A stretch of DNA of 64,000 bases from Ruminococcus sp. (GTDB lineage: Bacteria > Bacillota_A > Clostridia > Oscillospirales > Ruminococcaceae), in contig NZ_JAEEMU010000034.1 in NCBI RefSeq assembly GCF_016283395.1, positions 124,001-188,000 of the forward strand. Reading direction: 5' to 3'. A program made the position numbers and the translations under genes. Below the pieces are notes generated by a model. It was not told the DNA's origin, made no database searches, and saw only the letters and a program-made list of their open reading frames with translations. Below, piece after piece: positions 51,801-59,991 of this stretch (position 1 is the first letter of the stretch; each line of letters opens with the position of its first letter).

Positions 51801-52256
51801 TTAATAATTCAGTTTTTCAGCGGTATATCCGTCAAGCACGGTCAGCATATCCTTTGCGACTGCCTTTGCTCCGTCAAGGTCATGGAGCAGGTAGTTTCCG
51901 CACTCCTTACGCTCAGAGCCGGGTATCTTGCCGCTGAAATCAGCCACAAAGCGGAAACTGTCCTGTACAAGGCGTATTGCCTGCTCAGACGATATATTGT
52001 CACGGAGTATCAGATAAAAACCTGTAAGACAGCCCATAGGTCCAACGTATATAACGCTGTCTGAGTATTCGCTGTTACGTGCATAAGTAGCAAATAAATG
52101 CTCGAATGTATGAAGTGCGCCGTTTGTGAGGTAATCGCCGCCGTTAGGCTTTTTCATGCGTATGTCATAGGTAACTGCATCACCGTCGATACGGGAGATG
52201 TACATCCCCTTTTCCAGCTTGTCGTGGTCAACTGTAAAGCTTGCAATAGTTTTCAT
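51801..52256 (-). CDS. luxS: S-ribosylhomocysteine lyase
   Basis: 151 residues. Metal site HTFEH (His49, His53) with further ligand Cys in ECGNYLLHDL, and the catalytic GPMGCLTGFY cysteine (Cys76). It cleaves S-ribosylhomocysteine to homocysteine and DPD, the precursor of AI-2. Its start lies four bases after the stop of an aminotransferase gene, so they form an operon. It closes the methyl cycle that feeds the methionine/cysteine genes at 59-62 kb. Confidence 0.95.
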   Translation of the reverse strand: MKTIASFTVDHDKLEKGMYISRIDGDAVTYDIRMKKPNGGDYLTNGALHTFEHLFATYARNSEYSDSVIYVGPMGCLTGFYLILRDNISSEQAIRLVQDSFRFVADFSGKIPGSERKECGNYLLHDLDGAKAVAKDMLTVLDGYTAEKLNY

Positions 52257-52260
52257 ATCC

Positions 52261-53427
52261 TCACTCCCTCGGCATTTTCTTTCTGATATCGTTAAGACGT
52301 TCAAGTGCCGCATTGAGTGTTTCATTCTTCTTAGCGTAGTGGAAACGGATATAGCGGTTCTCAGGCTCTTTGAAGAAGCTTGAACCGGGAACAGCTCCCA
52401 CACCCACGTACTCAGCCAGCTTTTCGCAGAAAACGAGGTCGCTCTTGTAGCCAAATTCTGAAATATCGAGTAAAATATAATAAGCTCCCTGCGGAACTGT
52501 ATGCTGTATGCCGATATCATCAAGTCCCTTTAAGAACAGGTCTCGTTTCTCGGTATATTTATCCTGCAACCACTTGTAATAATCGTCACCGAAGCGGAGT
52601 CCCGTAACTGCGGCTTCCTGCAAAGGTGCGGCAGCTCCGACTGTGAGGAAGTCATGGACTTTTTTCACTGTATCAATTATATTAGGCGGAGCTATAACAT
52701 AGCCAAGTCTCCAGCCTGTGATAGAATAGGTCTTTGACAGGGAAGAGCAGGAGATAGTTCTCTCCCACATATCGGGAAGTGAAGCAAAATATATGTGCTT
52801 GTGCGGAGCATAAACGATATGCTCGTACACCTCGTCTGTGATAACGAATGTATCGTACTTCTTGGCGAGATCAGCGATTATCTGCAATTCTTCAAGTGTG
52901 AACACCTTGCCGCACGGATTGGACGGGTTACAGAGAATGAGTGCCTTTGGGTGCTGTTTGAAAGCTTCTTCGAGAACATCTGCATCGAAGCTGAATTCAG
53001 GCGGTATAAGCGGAACGTAAATAGGCTCTGCTCCCGAGAGTATGGTATCTGCGCCGTAGTTCTCATAGAAAGGGGAGAACACGATGACCTTATCCCCTGG
53101 GTTTGTAACGGACATCATAGCCGCCATCATAGCTTCTGTGCTTCCGCAGGTGACAACTATCTCGCCGTTTGGATCAATATTTCTTCCCATAAGGCGGGAC
53201 TGCTTTTCGGCAAGGGCTTCACGGAAATTCTGAGCACCCCATGTTATTGAGTACTGGTGGAAGTCCTCTTTTGTTACCTGAGCAAGACGGTCAAGTATCT
53301 CCTTTGGCGGCTCGAAATCAGGAAATCCCTGTGATAGATTGATCGCGCCGTATTTATTTGAAATTCTCGTCATACGTCTGATGACGGAATCGGTAAAAGT
53401 CGCTGTTCTGTTTGAAAGCTGTGGCAT
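52261..53427 (-). CDS. PLP-dependent class I/II aminotransferase
   Basis: 388 residues; AAGGAGGAAAAT before ATG 53427. Motifs NLSQGFPDFEPP, CNPSNPCGKVFT, DEVYEHIVY, the PLP lysine in CSSLSKTYSITGWRLGY and the final RIRFHYAKK-type arginine (NRYIRFHYAKK) fit aromatic/kynurenine-type aminotransferases (KAT/MtnE-like, fold I). It may transaminate phenylpyruvate, branched-chain or methylthio oxoacids. Placed between luxS and an acyl-CoA ligase/2-oxoacid oxidoreductase set, it could complete amino acid synthesis from the 2-oxoacid. Confidence 0.88.
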   Translation of the reverse strand: MPQLSNRTATFTDSVIRRMTRISNKYGAINLSQGFPDFEPPKEILDRLAQVTKEDFHQYSITWGAQNFREALAEKQSRLMGRNIDPNGEIVVTCGSTEAMMAAMMSVTNPGDKVIVFSPFYENYGADTILSGAEPIYVPLIPPEFSFDADVLEEAFKQHPKALILCNPSNPCGKVFTLEELQIIADLAKKYDTFVITDEVYEHIVYAPHKHIYFASLPDMWERTISCSSLSKTYSITGWRLGYVIAPPNIIDTVKKVHDFLTVGAAAPLQEAAVTGLRFGDDYYKWLQDKYTEKRDLFLKGLDDIGIQHTVPQGAYYILLDISEFGYKSDLVFCEKLAEYVGVGAVPGSSFFKEPENRYIRFHYAKKNETLNAALERLNDIRKKMPRE

Positions 53428-53467
53428 ATTTTCCTCCTTAAATAAAATGGGCGGAGAACCGCCCATT

Positions 53468-53560
53468 CAAATTCATAATTAAGAATTCATAATTCATAAT
53501 TGCGGTATCGACTGCAGCGATGATATTTAATTATGCATTATGAATTATGCATTTATATAT
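53468..53560. repeat. AATTCATAATT / GCATAATTCAT dispersed repeat
   Basis: The tract repeats AATTCATAATT several times and carries the complementary ATGCATTATGAATTATGCAT on the other side. Related copies occur at 59039-59074 and 61270-61300. Probably an intergenic repeat family. Confidence 0.75.
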
Positions 53561-53570
53561 TATATCATCA

Positions 53571-54911
53571 TTAAATGTTGTAGTCAATATTTCTTTCGTC
53601 GATAACACGTCTTGACTTGTGCTCTGAACGTGTATTCAGACCGCCGTCAGGGTGAACGACTACTCTTGCAGGCTTAACACCGATACGAGCCTTGAGAGCT
53701 GCACTTACCTCTGCTGCAACTGTATCATCGTCCTTGTCAACACCTGTTGCCTTCTCAATCTCAACAGCATACTTGCTTGTGAAGTCCTTCTCGAAGATAC
53801 GAATGAGGTACTCACCTGTCAGGTCGCTCTGCTCGCGGATAACAGCCTCGATATCGCTTGGGAATACGTTAACAGCTGAAACAATGAACATATCGTCCTT
53901 TCTGCCGAGGATATGTATTCTGCCGTGTGTACGTCCGCATTTGCATGGTGTAGTGTCGATACGTCCGATATCGCCTGTCTTGAATCTGATAAGCGGACGA
54001 GCGTGTTTGCGGAGAGTTGTGAATACGAGCTCACCTGTCTGACCCGGTTCAAGAACTTCGCCTGTGTGGATATCAACTGTCTCAACGAGGATATGGTTCT
54101 CAGCGATGTGAAGTCCGTCGTGGTATTCGCACTGTGCAGCGCAGGCACCGAAAATATCGGACAGACCATAGAAGTCGAATACCTCAGCTCCCCAGATGTC
54201 CTCGATAGCCTTTCTTGTAGCGTCGATAGAACCGCCGAGCTCACCTGCAACGATTATCTTCTTGATGCTGAAATCCTTCTTTGGATCATATCCTGCCTTG
54301 AGAGCCTTTTCACCAAGCTGCCAAGCGTATGAAGGAGAAGTCCAGATAACTGTAGGCTGATATGTCTTTAAGATGAAGAGAAGTCTCTCGCTTGGGAGAG
54401 TACCGCCCCAGATACATAAAGCACCTAAGTTCTGCGCACCGATTACGTCAGGACCGCCAACGTAGAGTGAAAAGTTGAGGGCGTGAACGTAACGGTCATT
54501 TGGTCTCATTCCTATCTGCCAGAACCAGCGGCTCTCAGTATCCTGGAACTCATCAAAGTCCTTCTTTGTGAACGGGCTCATTGTAGGAACACCAGTTGAA
54601 CCAGATGATGTTGATACGAACACTACGTCCTCCTCGGGAACTGCTGCGAGCTCACCTAAGAATGAGCCAACGCCCTGAGTATCACGCTGTGTTTTCTTAT
54701 TGATGAAAGGAAGCTTCTCGATGTCTTTGAGAGTCTTGATGTCTTCGGGCTTTACGCCTGCCTCATCGAATGAACGCTTGTAGTAAGGAGCATTATCGTA
54801 TGCGAATTTAACGATCTCCTTTAAGTCCTCAAGCTGTCTCTTCTGAAGTTCCTCACGGGGAAGAGTTTCAAGCTCTTCGTCCCAGAATTTGTTATTAATA
54901 TCTCTGCTCAT
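53571..54911 (-). CDS. Phenylacetate-CoA ligase family, second copy
   Basis: 446 residues; GGAGG before ATG 54911. AMP-binding motif STSSGSTGVPTMSPFTKKDF, YGLSDIFGACAAQCEYHDG, cysteine set CKCGRTHGR and the C-terminal lid (LGRKDDMFIVSAVNVFPSDI). Same family as 30885 but more distant. It is next to a four-subunit 2-oxoacid:ferredoxin oxidoreductase, which suggests activation of a short or branched-chain acid (isobutyrate, isovalerate, 2-methylbutyrate) or an aryl acid for reductive carboxylation. It has its own promoter with the same operator as the por operon. Confidence 0.9.
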   Translation of the reverse strand: MSRDINNKFWDEELETLPREELQKRQLEDLKEIVKFAYDNAPYYKRSFDEAGVKPEDIKTLKDIEKLPFINKKTQRDTQGVGSFLGELAAVPEEDVVFVSTSSGSTGVPTMSPFTKKDFDEFQDTESRWFWQIGMRPNDRYVHALNFSLYVGGPDVIGAQNLGALCIWGGTLPSERLLFILKTYQPTVIWTSPSYAWQLGEKALKAGYDPKKDFSIKKIIVAGELGGSIDATRKAIEDIWGAEVFDFYGLSDIFGACAAQCEYHDGLHIAENHILVETVDIHTGEVLEPGQTGELVFTTLRKHARPLIRFKTGDIGRIDTTPCKCGRTHGRIHILGRKDDMFIVSAVNVFPSDIEAVIREQSDLTGEYLIRIFEKDFTSKYAVEIEKATGVDKDDDTVAAEVSAALKARIGVKPARVVVHPDGGLNTRSEHKSRRVIDERNIDYNI

Positions 54912-54961
54912 TGTTTTTATCCTCCATTATCATATATTTCATATCTGTTTGGTATGATTAT

Positions 54962-55002
54962 ATTATACAGCACATTTCTATATTTGTCCAATACCAATGG
55001 AC
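54962..55002 (-). promoter_or_regulatory. Promoter with GTCCA-N7-TGGAC dyad over the -35 box
   Basis: On minus, TTGGAC (complement of 54986-54991), an 18-base spacer and TATAAT (complement of 54962-54967). The dyad GTCCA...TGGAC spans 54986-55002. The same design is present before the oxidoreductase operon (57938-57951). Confidence 0.7.
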
Positions 55003-55024
55003 TATGATGAGTTATAAACTGATT

Positions 55025-55918
55025 TTATAACTCGAAGTTCTTTTCAATAAACTCCCACTTCCTGTCACGGGAAGCTGTAATTATCTGTATATCGTCATCT
55101 GTAAGGTGCTTGAAGCGTCCCTGCTTTTTCAGATAAGCGGTCACGTCAGTGAACTTCTTTGGCTTGTGATTGAGCTTGAATGAGCCGTTTTCGTATTCGG
55201 CAAGATACCAAAGTCCGCAGTCAACGACTTCCTTTGCAATGTCAACTGTTGCATCGGGAGCAACTCCCCAGCCTGTAGGACATGGCGCGATAACGTGGAT
55301 ATACTTCGTACCCTGTATCTGTGAAGCCTTCTGCACCTTTGCAATAAAATCAGGCAGATAACCCACGCTTGCAGTTGCAGCATATGGGATATCGTGTGCT
55401 GCAGCGATCTCGAACATATTCTTCTTCGGACGGATATTACCGTGGATATTCGAGCCTGCGGGAGTAGTTGTGGTCTTTGCACCGAATGGAGTAAGTCCAC
55501 TTTTCTGTATTCCTGTATTCATGTAGGCTTCGTTGTCGTAACAGATGTAGATGATGTTGTCGTTGCGGTCGATAGCTCCCGAAAGAGCCTGTATGCCGAT
55601 GTCGGCAGTACCGCCGTCACCTGCGAAGCCGACTGCTGTGAAGTCCTTGTAGCCTCTTGCACGGAGACCTGCCTCAACGCCTGTGAGCATGGAAGCTGTA
55701 CCTGCAAATGTGGAGATTATAGAATTGTTTGAAAAGCAAAGCTGCGGAAAGTTGAAGCCTACCGCTGACATACAGCCGGCAGGCAGTACAGATACCGCAT
55801 TAGGTCCGAGGACTTTCAGTGCAGCTCTTACTGCAAGACTTCCGCCGCAGCCTGCACAGGCTTTGTGTCCGTAGAAAAATTCTTCCCTTGAAATGCTTTC
55901 TGCGACCTTATTTGCCAT
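55025..55918 (-). CDS. porB: 2-oxoacid:ferredoxin oxidoreductase, beta subunit
   Basis: 297 residues. TPP-binding motif FAGDGGTADIGIQALSGAI to CYDNEAYMNTG, cluster cysteines HKACAGCGGSLAVRAAL and a later CPTGWGV. It carries the TPP active site of PorB/VorB-type enzymes. The order gamma-delta-alpha-beta matches archaeal and clostridial pyruvate or isovalerate oxidoreductases; substrate choice cannot be read directly. It overlaps porA by 11 bp. Confidence 0.93.
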   Translation of the reverse strand: MANKVAESISREEFFYGHKACAGCGGSLAVRAALKVLGPNAVSVLPAGCMSAVGFNFPQLCFSNNSIISTFAGTASMLTGVEAGLRARGYKDFTAVGFAGDGGTADIGIQALSGAIDRNDNIIYICYDNEAYMNTGIQKSGLTPFGAKTTTTPAGSNIHGNIRPKKNMFEIAAAHDIPYAATASVGYLPDFIAKVQKASQIQGTKYIHVIAPCPTGWGVAPDATVDIAKEVVDCGLWYLAEYENGSFKLNHKPKKFTDVTAYLKKQGRFKHLTDDDIQIITASRDRKWEFIEKNFEL

Positions 55919-57080
55919 TATTCTCGCCTCCTATGCCAATAAAATTGACACTTTCCGTGCCCTTTGCAATGCTTGTGTAAATGTTTTCAATATCGCCTGC
56001 GGAGATGTTTCTTCCGCCGAGACCGCCGATGAAGTTATATCCCTTAACGTTCACACCTGACTTTTTCAGCGCGGAGTTCACATTAGTAAATACTGTTCCC
56101 TCATTGCCGAAGCTTACGTCTTTTTCGAGTACGGCATAAGCCTTGACATTTTTCAGAACATCGGCTATCTCCTTGTTCGGGAAAGGTCTCATGTAGCGTA
56201 TGCGAACAACGCCAGCCTTTACGCCATGCTCGCGGAGCTTATCCGCAGTTTCACGGCACAGACCTGCGATACTGCCAAGTGTAACGATGATGTATTCAGC
56301 ATCCTCGGTGCGGTAATTCTCGGTCAGTCCGCTGTATTTTCTTCCGAATATGTCAGCGAATTCCTTTTCGGTCTCTCTGATGACCTCAGCTGCCGCAAGA
56401 AGTCCCTTATGCTCTTTATATTTGAATATGTAATTTGTATCAGGACCTGCGGAGAATGCCATATTCTTCGGATTATCGAAGTCTATGCGGTTATCTGTCT
56501 CATAAGGCGGCAGAAACTTGTCTGCCTGCTCGTGAGAGGGGATATCCACAGTCTCGTATGTATGAGTGAGGACGAAGCCGTCCAGATTTGCCATATACGG
56601 AGTCTGTACACGGTTATCCTCAGCGATCTTATAGCTCATGAGCGCGAGATCCAGAGCTTCCTGTGCATTCTCGGCATAGGACTGTATCCAGCCGCTGTCA
56701 AGCTGTGAAAGGCTGTCGCGCTGGTCGCCGTAGATGTTCCACGGGAGAGCAGTGGAGCGGTCTGCGTTCATCATAACTATAGGGAAGCGTCCCCCTGCTG
56801 CGTAGTAGAGACATTCTGCCATGTAGAGAAGTCCCTGTGATGATGTGGCTGTGAATGCTCTTGCACCTGCGGCACTTGCTCCGATAGCACATGAGAGCGC
56901 GGAGTGTTCTGACTCAACGTGAACGTACTCGGCTTTGAGACTGCCGTCCTCAACCATTTCTGAAAGACGCTCAACGACTATAGTCTGAGGAGTTATTGGG
57001 TAGGCTGAAATGACCTGCGGACGTGCAAGGCGTATGCCCTCGGCAAATGCCTCGTTGCCTGATAAAAATTTCTTGCTCAT
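55908..57080 (-). CDS. porA: 2-oxoacid:ferredoxin oxidoreductase, alpha subunit
   Basis: 390 residues. Pyrimidine domain start FLSGNEAFAEGIRLARPQVI, SAYPITPQTIVVERLSEMVE, SSQGLLYMAECLYYAAGGRF and the domain II strand VRIRYMRPFPNKEI. It binds the TPP aminopyrimidine and CoA region in complex with beta. The start overlaps the delta gene by four bases (ATGA). Confidence 0.93.
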   Translation of the reverse strand: MSKKFLSGNEAFAEGIRLARPQVISAYPITPQTIVVERLSEMVEDGSLKAEYVHVESEHSALSCAIGASAAGARAFTATSSQGLLYMAECLYYAAGGRFPIVMMNADRSTALPWNIYGDQRDSLSQLDSGWIQSYAENAQEALDLALMSYKIAEDNRVQTPYMANLDGFVLTHTYETVDIPSHEQADKFLPPYETDNRIDFDNPKNMAFSAGPDTNYIFKYKEHKGLLAAAEVIRETEKEFADIFGRKYSGLTENYRTEDAEYIIVTLGSIAGLCRETADKLREHGVKAGVVRIRYMRPFPNKEIADVLKNVKAYAVLEKDVSFGNEGTVFTNVNSALKKSGVNVKGYNFIGGLGGRNISAGDIENIYTSIAKGTESVNFIGIGGENNGK

Positions 57081-57370
57081 TTGCGCTCCGCCTCCATTTC
57101 TATTGCCTTTATTTTACATATCTTAGCACATATTCCGCAGCCCTTACAGAAGTCATAGTCAATGGCTGCCTTGCCGTCTTTTACTGATATAACGCCGTCG
57201 GGACAGTAGAGGTAACACTGCTCACAGCCAACGCATTTTGCATTATTGATAACAGGTCTGATGCTTCTCCAGCCGCTGTTGACAGTGGTGAGATAGCCTG
57301 CCTCGAATGATGTATTCTCGGGAACTTCCGCAAAGGTGAAGTCCTTTTTCTCTCTGATGTAAGGTCTCAT
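57077..57370 (-). CDS. porD: 2-oxoacid:ferredoxin oxidoreductase, delta (ferredoxin) subunit
   Basis: 97 residues with two complete 4Fe-4S motifs: CVGCEQCYLYCP and CKGCGICAKIC. It passes electrons between the TPP site in beta and soluble ferredoxin. It overlaps both neighbours by four bases. Confidence 0.95.
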   Translation of the reverse strand: MRPYIREKKDFTFAEVPENTSFEAGYLTTVNSGWRSIRPVINNAKCVGCEQCYLYCPDGVISVKDGKAAIDYDFCKGCGICAKICKIKAIEMEAERK

Positions 57371-57882
57371 TCTGCCACCTCCTGCACAGCTTTAAGAAGT
57401 GCGCTGATGTTGCGCTCCTGTATTTTTGCAGGCATATAGCCCTTGATAGCTTCAACTGCTTCATCTGATGCGACAACTCCCGAAAGTCCGACGAGAAGTC
57501 CGAACATGACGGTATTTGCAGTTGGAATTCTGAACTCAGCTGCGATGCTGTCAGCATCGAATGTGAGAGCTCCGTTGATATCGTTCTTGGAGTTAACGAT
57601 GATTTTGCCTGTGGATTTGAGAAGTCCCTGTAGCTGAGGACTGTAAAGCGTATCGTCGATAATAACGATGTAGTCAGCCTTTTCGGTCTGGCTTCTGTCA
57701 CCCACGGGCTTTGTATCAAGCTTTGTGAAAGCCCTTACAGGTGCGCCTCGTCTTTCGGGTCCGAATGAGGGGAAAGCGAGTGCGTACTTGTTATCATCAT
57801 CTATGGTATATGCTGCTCCGAGGAGTTTAGCGGCAGTGAATGCACCCTGTCCGCCGCGTCCTAGCCATAATACTTCTGTCAT
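57367..57882 (-). CDS. porG: 2-oxoacid:ferredoxin oxidoreductase, gamma subunit
   Basis: 171 residues, first gene of the por operon. WLGRGGQGAFTAAKLLGAAY, FPSFGPERRGAPVRAFTKLD and TVMFGLLVGLSGVV are gamma-domain signatures. Together with delta, alpha and beta it makes the complete enzyme. The promoter with the GTCC dyad lies 32-70 bp upstream. Confidence 0.94.
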   Translation of the reverse strand: MTEVLWLGRGGQGAFTAAKLLGAAYTIDDDNKYALAFPSFGPERRGAPVRAFTKLDTKPVGDRSQTEKADYIVIIDDTLYSPQLQGLLKSTGKIIVNSKNDINGALTFDADSIAAEFRIPTANTVMFGLLVGLSGVVASDEAVEAIKGYMPAKIQERNISALLKAVQEVAE

Positions 57883-57913
57883 AACAGTTCTCCTATCATT
57901 TTAGTATGAATTA

Positions 57914-57962
57914 ATTATACACCTCTCCGCATATTCTGTCCAATACAGGACTTTTATGCGGA
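57914..57962 (-). promoter_or_regulatory. Promoter and operators of the por operon
   Basis: On minus, TTGGAC (complement of 57938-57943), an 18-base spacer and TATAAT (complement of 57914-57919). GTCC-N6-GGAC (57938-57951) covers the -35 box. A wider dyad TCCGCAT / ATGCGGA (57926-57932 and 57956-57962) brackets it. The LysR gene next door is the natural candidate regulator. Confidence 0.7.
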
Positions 57963-57971
57963 GCTATAGGT

Positions 57972-58883
57972 TTAGTCTATACCAAGATACGCCTTTATCT
58001 CACGGATATAAATTTCCGCCATTTCGCTGAGAATAACGTTTTTTAGCGTGATATAGCCTATTTCCATTACTTCGTCAGACTCGTCCTCGAAAGGCACTGC
58101 GATATAATCATCTCCGTTGAGTTCCTCGCAGATAATGCCCGAGCACAGGGTGTATCCGCCCAGACCTATCATAAGATTGAGCATTGTTGCGCGGTCGTTA
58201 GCCTTGATAGTGCGCTGATAATCAGCAGTGCTAAGCAGCTCCTCTGCTAAATAGAATGTACTGTTATCGCCCTGCTCAAAGGAAAGACATGGGTAGTCGG
58301 CAAGCTGCTCAAAGGTTATTTTTTTCTCCTTAGCGAGTGGGTGACCTTTCCAGAGGTAAACGAAAGGACTGCACTTTGTCAGTGTATGGAATTCAAGACC
58401 GTTTGAGTGGAGCAGCTTTGTTATGGACTTGCGGTTGAAGTCGTTGAGGTAGATAATGCCTATCTCGCTCCTCATGGTGGCAACATCGCTGATGACCTCG
58501 GCAGTCTTTGTTTCGCGGACTGCAAATTCGTACTCCGCAGTATCAAACTCCTTGACCATTTCCACGAACGCCTTTACAGCAAAGGAGTAGTGCTGAGTTG
58601 ATACACCGAACTTCTTCTTGACATTGCCCTTGCCGCTGTATTTTTCGGCAAGAACATCGAACTGTCCTACTACCTGACGTGCGTACTGTACGAACTCAAC
58701 TCCGTCATTAGTCAGAGTAACACCGCGTCCGCTGCGGTTGAATATCTTAATGCCGATCTCCTTTTCAAGCTCCTGTACCGATGAGGTCAGGGAGGGCTGT
58801 GATACATAAAGCTGTTCCGCAGCCTTGTTCATTGAGCCTGTTGAAGATATTGCAAGTATGTATTTAAGCTGCTGTAAAGTCAT
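57972..58883 (-). CDS. LysR-family transcriptional regulator
   Basis: 303 residues. N-terminal winged helix-turn-helix (MTLQQLKYILAISSTGSMNK, AAEQLYVSQPSLTSSVQELE) and a periplasmic-binding-protein-like effector domain (about 90-300). It is encoded just upstream of the por operon on the same strand and probably controls it, and perhaps also the CoA ligase, in response to an acid or 2-oxoacid; the effector is unknown. Confidence 0.92.
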   Translation of the reverse strand: MTLQQLKYILAISSTGSMNKAAEQLYVSQPSLTSSVQELEKEIGIKIFNRSGRGVTLTNDGVEFVQYARQVVGQFDVLAEKYSGKGNVKKKFGVSTQHYSFAVKAFVEMVKEFDTAEYEFAVRETKTAEVISDVATMRSEIGIIYLNDFNRKSITKLLHSNGLEFHTLTKCSPFVYLWKGHPLAKEKKITFEQLADYPCLSFEQGDNSTFYLAEELLSTADYQRTIKANDRATMLNLMIGLGGYTLCSGIICEELNGDDYIAVPFEDESDEVMEIGYITLKNVILSEMAEIYIREIKAYLGID

Positions 58884-58904
58884 TGTTTACCTCCGTTTTA
58901 TTCT

Positions 58905-59040
58905 CATTTGAGGATTTTCGGGACGTCGAGGACTCCCAACAGGAGCCGCGACCCTCTGTCCTTCGTACATCTCCCTACACTGTAGGGAGTCGCCGTCCCT
59001 TACAATTTATTTCAATCCGTCCGTGTCAGCTGACACCATA
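58905..59040. other. GC-rich intergenic piece with stem-loops
   Basis: CTCCCTACACTGTAGGGAG (about 58970-58990) is a perfect stem. The surrounding GTCCC/GGGAC sequence looks like part of a dispersed repeat, related to sequence at 61203-61265. Confidence 0.6.
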
Positions 59041-59069
59041 ATTATGCATTATGAATTATGCATTACGAA

Positions 59070-59981
59070 TTATTCAAAGAGCCCTGTGCTGAAATAGCGG
59101 TCGCCGCGGTCAGGGAATACAGTGACGATATTACCCTTTGCGCCGCTTTCTATGAGTTTGAGCACCGCTGCCATTGCTGCTCCCGAGGAAGAGCCTGCGA
59201 TGATGCCCTCGGTCTTTGCAAGAAGTCTTGCGGTACTGAATGCTTCTTCGTCGTTCATTTTTATAACATCGTCCACAAGGGACATATCCATAGTATCTGC
59301 AATGAAGTCGTTGCCGATACCCTCTATGTTGTAGTCAGAGTGCTCTCCGCCGCCCATAGTCGAGCCCACGGGATCAGCAAGTATGCCCTTGGTTTTGGGA
59401 TTTCTCTCCTTGATATAGCGGAGTATACCTGTGTAAGTACCGCCGCTTCCTGCACCTGCCACAACGTAGTCGATGTGACCGTCAAGAGCTTCGTATATCT
59501 CACGACCTGTAGTCTCGTAGTGTGCGAGGGGATTGCTCTGGTTCTTGAACTGCTCCAGCGAAATGGAGTCGGGTATCTGCGCCTTTATTTCCTCAGCCTT
59601 TGCGACTGCACCAAGCATACCAAGCTCACGGGGAGTATTCACGACCTCTGCGCCAAGTGCGCGGAGAAGAGACTGTTTCTCTGCCGAGAATTTTGTAGGA
59701 ACTACGAATATTATCTTATAGCCGCGGTTAAGTGCCGCAAAAGCTATTCCGAGACCTGTGTTGCCTGCGGTAGCTTCAACGATAGTGCCGCCTTTTTTTA
59801 GGAGTCCCTTTTTCTCGGCATCGTTTATCATGTACAGACCTGTGCGGTCTTTCACGCTGCCCGAGGGATTGTAGAGTTCAAGCTTTGCAAAGACGTTCAC
59901 GCCTTCACTTTTCGTAATATTTCCGAGCCTTACAAGGGGAGTATTACCGATGAGTGCCTGCATTGAATCATAGTATCTCAT
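59070..59981 (-). CDS. cysK: Cysteine synthase (O-acetylserine sulfhydrylase)
   Basis: 303 residues from ATG 59981 (MRYYDSMQALIGNTPLVRLG), ten bases after the upstream stop; the longer ORF start is inside the preceding gene. PLP lysine in NPSGSVKDRTG (Lys44), TAGNTGLGIAFAA substrate loop, GSGGTYTGILRYIK phosphate loop. It makes cysteine from O-acetylserine and sulfide. Co-transcribed with the preceding cystathionine enzyme gene. Confidence 0.94.
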   Translation of the reverse strand: MRYYDSMQALIGNTPLVRLGNITKSEGVNVFAKLELYNPSGSVKDRTGLYMINDAEKKGLLKKGGTIVEATAGNTGLGIAFAALNRGYKIIFVVPTKFSAEKQSLLRALGAEVVNTPRELGMLGAVAKAEEIKAQIPDSISLEQFKNQSNPLAHYETTGREIYEALDGHIDYVVAGAGSGGTYTGILRYIKERNPKTKGILADPVGSTMGGGEHSDYNIEGIGNDFIADTMDMSLVDDVIKMNDEEAFSTARLLAKTEGIIAGSSSGAAMAAVLKLIESGAKGNIVTVFPDRGDRYFSTGLFE

Positions 59982-59991
59982 ATCTATTATC

